From the NCBI GenBank assembly GCA_903926465.1, contig CAIYJE010000079.1, forward strand, positions 1-64,000: a stretch of 64,000 nt of DNA, given 5' to 3'. Made by a program: the position numbers and the translations under genes. This document shows positions 17,239-24,463 of the stretch, one piece after another. Position 1 is the first letter of the stretch; each line of letters opens with the position of its first letter. The notes below the pieces were generated by a model. The model saw only the letters and a program-made list of their open reading frames with translations. It was not told the origin of the DNA and ran no database searches. The stretch is from an uncultured Planctomycetales bacterium. Its GTDB lineage: Bacteria > Planctomycetota > Planctomycetia > Isosphaerales > Isosphaeraceae.

Positions 17239-18269
17239 CAGGCTCAGAATCCCAATCATGGCTGGCACTCGACGTGGGGGGCGCGAACCTCAAGGCCGCC
17301 CATTCCCGGGGACCAGCCCGCTCCATGCCGTTCGAACTCTGGAAACAACCGGAACAGTTGCCACGCATGCTGGCGAACCTCGCCCACGCCATGCCACCGT
17401 TCGACCGCCTGGCGCTAACCATGACCGCAGAACTCTGCGACTGCTACAACACCAAAGACGAAGGGGTTCGCGAGATCGTTCGTGCAACCCTACCGCTGAC
17501 CAACGAAGAGAATATTCAGGTCTGGGGCATTGATGGACGGTTCCACCCCGTCCGCGAGATCATGACCCACCCAGCGCTTGCCGCGGCCGCCAACTGGCTG
17601 GCCCTCGCACACATCGCGGCCCGATTCGCTGCCGATGGCCCAGCCATCCTGATCGATATCGGCACCACAACCACAGACCTGATCCCACTCCAAGATCGCC
17701 AACCTGTACCCAGCGGCCGTACCGATACCGAACGGCTTCAAACCAGCGAACTGGTGTACGCAGGCATCCAGCGCACCCCGGTGTGCGCCATCACGCCTGA
17801 AGTTCAGTGGCGAGGCAAGCCCACAGGCCTGTGCGCCGAGTTGTTCGCAACCACTCATGACGTTTACCTGATTCTTGAGGAATGCCAGGCCGACCCAGCC
17901 AACCTGAGAACGGCCGACGGTCGGCCGGCCACCCCGCAGGCAGCCAGAGACCGACTGGCCCGAATGGTGGGTGCAGACCGCGCGACATTCCTGGAAACCG
18001 ATGCCCAGGAACTGGCCAGAGCCCTTGATTCGGCCCTGCTCGACCGCCTCACCAAGGCCGCAAAGCGTACCATGGGCCCCGACAGACCGCCCCGATCGGC
18101 CGTGATCTCAGGCTCTGGTCAGTTCCTGGCACAACGGCTGGCCAGGGCTCTGCTTCCGCCAGGCGCACCAGTGGTAAGTCTGGCCAGCGTCTGGGGCCCA
18201 GCCGCATCCGAGGCAGCCTGCGCCCATGCTTTGCTCACGCTCGCCGCTGAGCAACCCGGTAATCCTTGA
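17235..18269 (+). CDS. H4MPT-linked C1 transfer pathway protein (COG1548; MfnF-like)
   Basis: A 344-residue protein of the hydantoinase/oxoprolinase-like ASKHA fold. Two phosphate-binding loops are visible: LALDVGGANLKAAH at the N-terminus and AILIDIGTTTTDLIPL near residue 140. Further conserved parts are MTAELCDCYNTKDEGV, TDTERLQTSELVYAGIQRTPV and VISGSGQFLAQR. This group (probable H4MPT-linked C1 transfer pathway protein) occurs in methanogens, methylotrophs and planctomycetes. I associate the archaeal homologue MfnF with condensation of the furan diphosphate and glutamyltyramine. It overlaps the genes on either side (ATGA upstream, TGATG downstream), so translation of the three is probably coupled. 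Confidence 0.85.
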   Translation: MTGSESQSWLALDVGGANLKAAHSRGPARSMPFELWKQPEQLPRMLANLAHAMPPFDRLALTMTAELCDCYNTKDEGVREIVRATLPLTNEENIQVWGIDGRFHPVREIMTHPALAAAANWLALAHIAARFAADGPAILIDIGTTTTDLIPLQDRQPVPSGRTDTERLQTSELVYAGIQRTPVCAITPEVQWRGKPTGLCAELFATTHDVYLILEECQADPANLRTADGRPATPQAARDRLARMVGADRATFLETDAQELARALDSALLDRLTKAAKRTMGPDRPPRSAVISGSGQFLAQRLARALLPPGAPVVSLASVWGPAASEAACAHALLTLAAEQPGNP

Positions 18270-18970
18270 TGACACCCCCAACGCCCAGCCCTCCAGTTCC
18301 CGTGGTGATCAAGGTTGGTGGCAGCCTGTTGGATCTGGCCAATCTCCCAGATCAACTTGGTCAGTTGCTGGCCACCGTCAGGCGAGAACTCGGCGCTCCA
18401 GCCTTGATTGCCGGCGGGGGAGAGATTGTCAACGAGATCCGCCGACTCGACCCAATCCATCAACTCTCAGCCCACCACTCGCACGAACTCGCAATCCGGT
18501 CGATGGAGCTAACAGCCCACCTGCTCAAACTGCTGCTTCCAGGCGAGCCCTGCCGCGTGCTGAGCGATCTCTCGCAAATCCAGCACGCACTCCAAGCCCA
18601 GCAGGTGCCAATCATCGCCCCCTGGACCATCCTTCAACAGCAGGAATCTGCTCATCCAGAACAGGCATTGCCACATTCCTGGGAGGTCACTAGCGATACC
18701 ATTGCGGCCCGCCTGGCGGCCTGGCTCAAGGCCCCAGTTCTTATCCTGGCCAAGAGCGTGCGGCCACCGCTGGGCTGTAGCCTGGAAACCGCTGCCGAAC
18801 TGGGCCTGGTCGATTCGGTTTTTCCTAAGTCCTGTGCAGCATCGCTCAGGGTCGGGGTTTGCAACCTGCGTGAAAAGGATCTGAAGATCTCGTGGTTACA
18901 TAACGGTACCCAAGCGGTTGAGCGGAAATACAAGCCCGAAGCGCCAGCGAGTGGATTTCTTCTGGAATGA
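18269..18970 (+). CDS. Amino-acid-kinase-fold protein of the methanofuran set (MfnE-like)
   Basis: A 233-residue amino-acid-kinase protein (COG2054-like). VVIKVGGSLLD binds phosphate, LIAGGGEIVNEIRRLD is the second loop, and WEVTSDTIAARLAAWL with LILAKSV is typical of the group containing MfnE, which phosphorylates aminomethylfuranmethanol phosphate to the diphosphate. It is the last gene of the trio. The final 14 residues, ERKYKPEAPASGFLLE, are encoded by a copy of a dispersed intergenic repeat (18926-18966), so the natural C-terminus appears to have been extended by repeat insertion. Confidence 0.85.
   Translation: MTPPTPSPPVPVVIKVGGSLLDLANLPDQLGQLLATVRRELGAPALIAGGGEIVNEIRRLDPIHQLSAHHSHELAIRSMELTAHLLKLLLPGEPCRVLSDLSQIQHALQAQQVPIIAPWTILQQQESAHPEQALPHSWEVTSDTIAARLAAWLKAPVLILAKSVRPPLGCSLETAAELGLVDSVFPKSCAASLRVGVCNLREKDLKISWLHNGTQAVERKYKPEAPASGFLLE
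18926..18966 (+). repeat. Dispersed repeat (AAGCCCGAAGCGC type) inside the kinase 3' end
   Basis: AATACAAGCCCGAAGCGCCA followed by GCGAGTGGATTTCTTCTGGA. It aligns base for base over most of its length with 59483-59516 (TACGAGCCCGAATCGCAAGC, GAGTGGATCTCTT). I recognise the core TACAAGCCCGAAGCGCAAGCGAG as a high-copy planctomycete repeat that often adds YKPEA-like residues to proteins. Confidence 0.7.
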
Positions 18971-19255
18971 CCAGCTCGTGACGAACTCAGCCTCGTTTGC
19001 CGCAGCGCCCTTCTTGAGGAAGTCCAAGAGATCCATTCAAAGCTAACGGCTGCGGTTCACATTTCCGTTGCAGATGTGGGCCAGCCAGCACCCGGATCCA
19101 GAGCCTGGAAACCAGGGCCATTCACCAAATTGGGGCAGGCAGTTCGCAGACTCGGAACCAGTCTCCAATTTGAGCCAACCTCCTTGGCTCGATGGCAATG
19201 AACCTGAATCCTACGCATTTTCCACTTAGCACAAGTGAAATAAAAACCTGCGAGC

Positions 19256-19510
19256 TCATTCATGCGATCGCGGAATACGGTCATCACGCATCAGCCCAGT
19301 TGAAGCCAGTTGAGCGTCGGTCAAAGTGAGCAGCCTGGAAAGCAGGAAGTCTCGGCCCCAGTCTTCAAACTCAATGGCCTCTAGCGGAGGCAGATCGGCC
19401 ATCTGAAAAACATCGTGAGCCAGGTGGTACGCCTCTTCCACTCCCAGTTCCACCACGGGAATCAGTGCGGGCTGAACCTCTTCACGTTCCAATCCATCAG
19501 AACTCACCAT
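19256..19510 (-). CDS. Small acidic protein downstream of the M24-like gene
   Basis: An 84-residue protein starting MVSSDGLEREEVQPALIPVV, acidic and leucine-rich, with no recognised domain. The ATG at 19510 has GGGGGA eight bases upstream and lies 17 bases after the stop of the M24-like gene, so the two are probably co-transcribed. The amphipathic pattern (VEEAYHLAHDVFQMADL) looks coding. Function unknown. Confidence 0.6.
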   Translation of the reverse strand: MVSSDGLEREEVQPALIPVVELGVEEAYHLAHDVFQMADLPPLEAIEFEDWGRDFLLSRLLTLTDAQLASTGLMRDDRIPRSHE

Positions 19511-19527
19511 CAGCAGTCCCCCGGGAT

Positions 19528-20892
19528 TCAGCGAACCAGGATGTCGGGTCGACTTACGCTGAATCCCTTGACCTGCACATCCAGCTTGGGCCACCGTTGC
19601 GCCTCGGTCACGACTTCGAATCCGCGTTCGTCCACCACCACCGTGTCCTGAGATCTCGCCGCGTCTACGCTCGGGCACCAGCAAACCGGCATGCCATCCA
19701 GCAACGCCAGAGATGAGTTTGGCAGAAAGATCTGCTCACGGTCTGCGTAGCCAATCAGAAAGCCCTGGTAATCTAGCCGCCACTCATCTCCATGCTGGTA
19801 TTTTTCAAAAATCCGCTGGGTCCGTTTAAAAACACCACTCACCGTCTCTCCCGGTCTGGAAAAGTACAAGCAGGTGGCATCCACCATGGCCGCCAGCGCA
19901 TGCGCACTCCGGAACTCTGGTTGTGGTTCACCAAACGAAACCGTTCTGGTCGCGGCCGCGCAGAGACCATGCCGGCGCCCCACGGCAGAGACCGTGGCCT
20001 TCTGCGCAATGGCAATGGACTTGAACCGAGGCTGGCGAAACCGTGAAAGCCGATCGTCGGCCGCTACCCGGAGATCAAGCGGAACCACCCCTTCTCGCAT
20101 CAACCGATGGGCCAGGTGACCAGCCAGGTCGGCCTCACTCTCACCGGGCTCGAAGTTGCGGCAGGTGGCCTCTAGCATCAGGCTGAGCGTACGCCCCAGT
20201 TCCCGCAAACGCTGCCGTTCCAGCACGGTATAAGGGTAACGCAACTCTCGCAGCCGAACCCGCTCATCACAAAGACCCACCAGCGGCGCAAAACCGTCAG
20301 ACGCCACCCGCTTGCCACGAATCAGATCACTCAGGAGAGATTGCGAATCACCAGACCAGGGCCATTCCTTGAGCTGGAAACCCAGGCCGGCCAGCTCTTC
20401 CTCAAACACCCGTGCAGATTGGACGTTATCGCAAATGACCACGCGGGCCCGTGAATTCACAAAGATCTGGATCGCGCCAAGCTCGCCGCACATCGACTGA
20501 CCCAGGTCACCTCCAGAGGTTAGCCAGGCCAGGCTATCGGTCCGACCCAGTACGGCTGCCTGGTAGCCGGTTTCTTGCAGGAAACGAAGCACTCTTTGGT
20601 GCTTTTCATCCACATCCAAACGCCGCTGGGCAATGGCAAGCTGCTCATGATCTACTGCGGGATCGACCAGTACGGGCAAGGAATCCTGGCTCGCGCTCGG
20701 CCGATCGCCGGCCGTGACCAGGACCCGATCCGGACCCTCGGGGGGGCAGGCCGCGTTGGAATCATTCAATGCCAGCTTGACTGGACCAACCTCGATCTCT
20801 GTTGCCACAGAGCGCTCCTGATGTTGCAGAATCCGTCGCACCAATCCGCTGGATTCATGCGGATCAAATGCTGACGCGCAGACTGCTGGCAT
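19528..20892 (-). CDS. M24-family (Xaa-Pro peptidase/creatinase fold) protein, apparently catalytically dead
   Basis: A 454-residue protein. Residues about 80-240 resemble the N-terminal creatinase domain (LRFLQETGYQAAVLGRTDSLAWLTSGGDLGQ). Residues about 245-454 follow the pita-bread fold of M24 peptidases (ETVSGVFKRTQRIFEKY, GMPVCWCPSVDAARSQDTVVVDERGFEVVTE). The two aspartates, histidine and two glutamates that bind the metal pair cannot be found at the expected places. For example, the strand normally ending in a metal-binding glutamate reads DTVVVDERGFEV. It is likely a non-peptidase binding protein or an enzyme with altered chemistry. It lies downstream of the rseP terminator and upstream of an 84-residue protein. 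Confidence 0.7.
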   Translation of the reverse strand: MPAVCASAFDPHESSGLVRRILQHQERSVATEIEVGPVKLALNDSNAACPPEGPDRVLVTAGDRPSASQDSLPVLVDPAVDHEQLAIAQRRLDVDEKHQRVLRFLQETGYQAAVLGRTDSLAWLTSGGDLGQSMCGELGAIQIFVNSRARVVICDNVQSARVFEEELAGLGFQLKEWPWSGDSQSLLSDLIRGKRVASDGFAPLVGLCDERVRLRELRYPYTVLERQRLRELGRTLSLMLEATCRNFEPGESEADLAGHLAHRLMREGVVPLDLRVAADDRLSRFRQPRFKSIAIAQKATVSAVGRRHGLCAAATRTVSFGEPQPEFRSAHALAAMVDATCLYFSRPGETVSGVFKRTQRIFEKYQHGDEWRLDYQGFLIGYADREQIFLPNSSLALLDGMPVCWCPSVDAARSQDTVVVDERGFEVVTEAQRWPKLDVQVKGFSVSRPDILVR

Positions 20893-20908
20893 TCAAGGGC
20901 TGGTATAC

Positions 20909-20938
20909 AAAAAAAACGGCCGTTGCCGGCCGCTTCTG
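20909..20938 (-). terminator. Rho-independent terminator of the dxr-rseP unit
   Basis: On the minus strand: AAGCGGCCGGCAACGGCCG followed by TTTTTTTT. The stem CGGCCG / CGGCCG closes on a GCAA tetraloop and runs straight into eight T. It begins about 32 bases after the rseP stop codon and ends before the M24-like gene. Confidence 0.85.
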
Positions 20939-20969
20939 TCTGCTACGTACTCATCGTTTGAACCACCGT

Positions 20970-22970
20970 TTACCCGAAAACACTCATCAGGTCGTTCAGG
21001 TTCACAAACACGAAGAGTAAGAGAATGAATACCAGGCCCGCAATCATCACCGGGCCAGCGTACTTCTCTGGCACGGGCCGGCCGCGTACCTTCTCACAAA
21101 TCAAGAAGAGCAACTGGCCGCCATCGAGTGGCGGGATCGGCAGAAAGTTCACCACGGCCAGGTTAATGCTCAGCATTCCCAGGAAGGGAACATAGGCATC
21201 TTGGCCAATCCTCGCGGTGTCATACGCCATCTTGGCAATCTTCACCGGCCCGCCCACGCTGTCTTTGGACAGGGTCCGCTGCACAAGGCCGCGAATCATA
21301 TAATAAACCTGGGACGCGTTTTCCACGGTATCGGACCATGCAAGCTTAAGGGCCATCGGCACGCTTTGAGGCGCGAGCCTGCGTGTGAGCGTAACGAATT
21401 GAAGCCCGCGCTGGGGATGAAACCAGCCCGTGACGGGAGTGGGGTTCAAGATGAGTTCGGCCTCTGAACCAGCCACCTGGATCTTGACCGGACTCAGCGG
21501 CAGCCGCTGCAACTCATCAAAAACCGAGGCGTAGGAGCCAGCAATTTCCTGGCCCGCTGGCTTCCCGTCCAGAACGAATTTCAGGCTTTTGGGGGTGTCT
21601 TCATCATCGCCAGGCCCGAAATCCGGCAAGTTGAGCGTGACGCTGTGCAGCACATCGCCAGCCTTGATCCCGGCACGAGCCGCCGCCCCTTCGGACTCCA
21701 CCGAAACCACCTTGGGGCCAACCTCCATGGCAAACCCCAGGGCGACCACATCCAGCGGCTCATCACCGATGTTCCCCTCCACCCAGGAACGGGCAGGGCG
21801 GGGATTCAGGGTCAGCGTTTCCGTGGTGCCGGCATTGGAACCACGCTCAACCTGAAGTTGAACGGGTTGATTGGCCACCGCCTGAGAATAGGCCAGATCC
21901 GGAAGCCGGATCGGATCATAATCCGCATTTCCATCCACGGCGGTGATCTTATCACCAACCCGCAAGCCCGCCCGATCGGCCGGAGACCCAGCCTGAACAG
22001 ACATGACCGGGCCGGCTCCCAGACGCAGCCCCAGATCCATGAACTGGACCGGAGGGAGTACGAATTTTGCTGACTTTTCCGAGGAACCATCCGGGGGACG
22101 AACCGAAACCTCAAGCGGCACATCGGGCGACTTGCTGAACAGTGCATCCAGTTGCTGACGCGTGTTCATCTCTTGGAGTGCCCCACCCACCGGGCCGGCG
22201 GCCGTGATTGTGCCACCCCCCTTGATCGATTTCAGAACATCTTCACCCTGAATCTGCATCCCAGCGGGAGCCAGAAAGGGGCTGGACTTGGCAAGCACCA
22301 GATCACTCGCCGGTACCACGCCAATAGTCTGATACTTCCCGCCGGCTTTCAGGCGAGGAGTCACCGTCAGACTCAGCGGATTCGGCTCACCAGAGCGTTC
22401 AACCGACAACTTGAGCGGCTGGCCCTTGGAGTTGAAGATGATCGATTGCTGAATGTCGCTGAATTTCTGGATCGGCCGGTCATTAATTGCCAGAATCTTG
22501 TCACCAGCCTGCAGGCCGCAATCATAGGCTGGTGCTCCAGCCATGACAGCGCCGATGACCGGCGGAACTTCGAGCTTGCCACGCATGTAGATGTACGCGA
22601 AGCAGAGCATGCCAAAAATGATGTTCATCACCACGCCGGCCGAGATGATGGCCATCCGTGCACCCACCGGCTTGTTCGGATAGGCCCGCGGATCACTGAT
22701 CGGCGGTCCGCTGTTTGAGGTCCCGGTCTGGTCCTCGCCCAGCATCTTCACGTAGCCGCCCAGGGGAAGCGCACCCAGAACGTAGGTGGTTTCCCCAAAT
22801 TTCCTGGAAAACAGCTTCAGGTTGTAGATATCGAAACCGATCGCGAATTTTTCAACCTTCACGCCATTCCACTTGGCCAGCAGAAAATGGCCAAGCTCGT
22901 GAATGAAGATCACAAATCCCAGACCGAAAACAACCAGCAGCACCGCAAACCAATTATTCAAGATCCCCAA
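20970..22970 (-). CDS. rseP: RseP-type site-2 metalloprotease with three PDZ domains
   Basis: About 666 residues, an intramembrane zinc protease. The first membrane helix carries VIFIHELGHFLLAK (HExxH, H24 and H28), and the C-terminal membrane part carries NFLPIPPLDGGQLL, which supplies the third zinc ligand (LDG). Between them are three PDZ-like domains (APAYDCGLQAGDKILAIND, GSPADRAGLRVGDKITAVDG, GAAARAGIKAGDVLHSV), one more than the usual two, making the protein longer than typical RseP (about 450). In other bacteria RseP cleaves anti-sigma factors and signal peptides. I chose TTG at 22970 because AGGAGGT lies six bases upstream. This gives MGILNNWFAVLLVV, a normal N-terminus, and a 13-base overlap with dxr. 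Confidence 0.92.
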   Translation of the reverse strand: MGILNNWFAVLLVVFGLGFVIFIHELGHFLLAKWNGVKVEKFAIGFDIYNLKLFSRKFGETTYVLGALPLGGYVKMLGEDQTGTSNSGPPISDPRAYPNKPVGARMAIISAGVVMNIIFGMLCFAYIYMRGKLEVPPVIGAVMAGAPAYDCGLQAGDKILAINDRPIQKFSDIQQSIIFNSKGQPLKLSVERSGEPNPLSLTVTPRLKAGGKYQTIGVVPASDLVLAKSSPFLAPAGMQIQGEDVLKSIKGGGTITAAGPVGGALQEMNTRQQLDALFSKSPDVPLEVSVRPPDGSSEKSAKFVLPPVQFMDLGLRLGAGPVMSVQAGSPADRAGLRVGDKITAVDGNADYDPIRLPDLAYSQAVANQPVQLQVERGSNAGTTETLTLNPRPARSWVEGNIGDEPLDVVALGFAMEVGPKVVSVESEGAAARAGIKAGDVLHSVTLNLPDFGPGDDEDTPKSLKFVLDGKPAGQEIAGSYASVFDELQRLPLSPVKIQVAGSEAELILNPTPVTGWFHPQRGLQFVTLTRRLAPQSVPMALKLAWSDTVENASQVYYMIRGLVQRTLSKDSVGGPVKIAKMAYDTARIGQDAYVPFLGMLSINLAVVNFLPIPPLDGGQLLFLICEKVRGRPVPEKYAGPVMIAGLVFILLLFVFVNLNDLMSVFG

Positions 22971-24145
22971 CGCGCTACCTCCTGCCGTGCCCAGGCGTCG
23001 ACCCTCCATAGGGTATCGAGCGTGGGGGCCGATTCGAACGTATGATGATCCAAGACCGCGCGGCAAACGCGGGGGATGTCTAAAAACGCAAGTGAGCCAC
23101 CAAGGAAACGCTCCACGGCAACCTCATTAGCGGCGTTCAACGCTGACCCAGCCGTACCTCCCATACGCATGACCTCCTCCGCAAGTTCAAGCGCGGGGAA
23201 GGTTTCTCGATCGGGCGGTGAAAAATTCAACGCCAGGGCCTTGGAAAGGTCCAGGCGAGGCGCCGGGCAATCGAAGCGGTCGGGGTAGGTGAGTGCATAC
23301 TGGATTGGCAACCGCATATCAGGCGGGGAAAGCTGAGCGATCACGCTTCCGTCCACAAACTCTACAAAGGAGTGGACGATGCTTTCGGGATGAATCACAA
23401 CCTCAATTTGCTCAGGCTTCAAATCAAACAGCCACCGAGCCTCAATCATCTCCAGCGCCTTGTTCATCAAAGTCGCGGAGTCGATCGAGATCTTGGGCCC
23501 CATGTTCCACGTGGGATGCTTGAGTGCCTGGGCCGGCTGAACATTTTGGAGATCCGACCGAGACTTGCCGCGAAACGGACCACCCGAGCTGGTCAAGATG
23601 ACCCGTTTGACCTCTTTGGCCGAACCAGAACACATCGCCTGAAAAATGGCTGAATGCTCGCTATCGACCGGAAGCACGTGGGCTCCCCGGCTTCTGGCCA
23701 GGGCCATCACCAGCGGGCCGGCCACCACCAGAGTTTCTTTATTTGCCAGGGCGACCGTTTTTCCAGCCTCAAGCGCAGCCCAGGTGGCACCCAGCCCCGC
23801 CGAGCCCACCACGGCCGAAACCACCCGGTCTACTTCTGGATCGGCGACCAACCGCTCGATTGCTTCCGGTCCTTCCAGAACCTCAATTCCGGTCCCCTGG
23901 AGTGCCTGCCGCAGGGGCCCGGCGGCGGCCGCACTGGCCACCCCGACGTATTTTGGGCGATGTTCCTTGGCCTGTTCCACAAGCCGGTCCACGCTGGAAT
24001 TTGCGACCAAACCGTAAGCGTTTAAACGGGTTCCACCATCGTGGGCAACCACGCTCAGGGTACTCTGGCCAATCGATCCTGTAGACCCGAGCACCACCAC
24101 GTTCCGGGGACCAGCCGCAGAATTGTTCTCAAAACGATCAGTCAT
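22958..24145 (-). CDS. dxr: 1-deoxy-D-xylulose 5-phosphate reductoisomerase
   Basis: A 395-residue enzyme converting DXP to 2-C-methyl-D-erythritol 4-phosphate with NADPH and a divalent metal, the committed step of the MEP isoprenoid pathway. Seen motifs are the nucleotide-binding VVVLGSTGSIGQSTL, LANKETLVVAGPLV, metal and substrate residues PVDSEHSAIFQ, SSGGPFRG and HPTWNMGPKISIDSATLMNK. Length is normal. An open frame continues about 200 codons upstream but is not similar to the family. Two adjacent ATG codons (24148 and 24145) are both possible. It precedes rseP, an adjacency common in many bacteria. Confidence 0.96.
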   Translation of the reverse strand: MTDRFENNSAAGPRNVVVLGSTGSIGQSTLSVVAHDGGTRLNAYGLVANSSVDRLVEQAKEHRPKYVGVASAAAAGPLRQALQGTGIEVLEGPEAIERLVADPEVDRVVSAVVGSAGLGATWAALEAGKTVALANKETLVVAGPLVMALARSRGAHVLPVDSEHSAIFQAMCSGSAKEVKRVILTSSGGPFRGKSRSDLQNVQPAQALKHPTWNMGPKISIDSATLMNKALEMIEARWLFDLKPEQIEVVIHPESIVHSFVEFVDGSVIAQLSPPDMRLPIQYALTYPDRFDCPAPRLDLSKALALNFSPPDRETFPALELAEEVMRMGGTAGSALNAANEVAVERFLGGSLAFLDIPRVCRAVLDHHTFESAPTLDTLWRVDAWARQEVARWGS

Positions 24146-24463
24146 CATGACTTGGGGCAGGCCCATGTGTTCGATTTGGCTATCAGCACAGTTCGGATTA
24201 TAGGGCATGAACCACAAACCGAACAAGGCAGACCAATCCGCCCCAGCCCGCACAACCATGACTTCACGGATTTTCCGCCCGTTTACCCCCGCTTGACCAG
24301 GCTGACAAAGGAATGCGGACGCGTTGAGTGTTGATTGGCCTACAAGACAGCCCCAGAGCATAGACGTGCCTGGCCGGGACGGGATATCATATTTTTCTTG
24401 ATTGCGATCAGCGTGTGTCACGTTCCGCCGTCCAGTGCGGATGTTTTGCAGGGATAGATCCTT
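24146..24463. other. Divergent intergenic region dxr / SEC-C gene
   Basis: About 315 bases that must contain promoters for the dxr-rseP unit and the SEC-C/TPR/hisI unit. Open frames on both strands are shadows. I could not identify a promoter with confidence. Confidence 0.5.
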
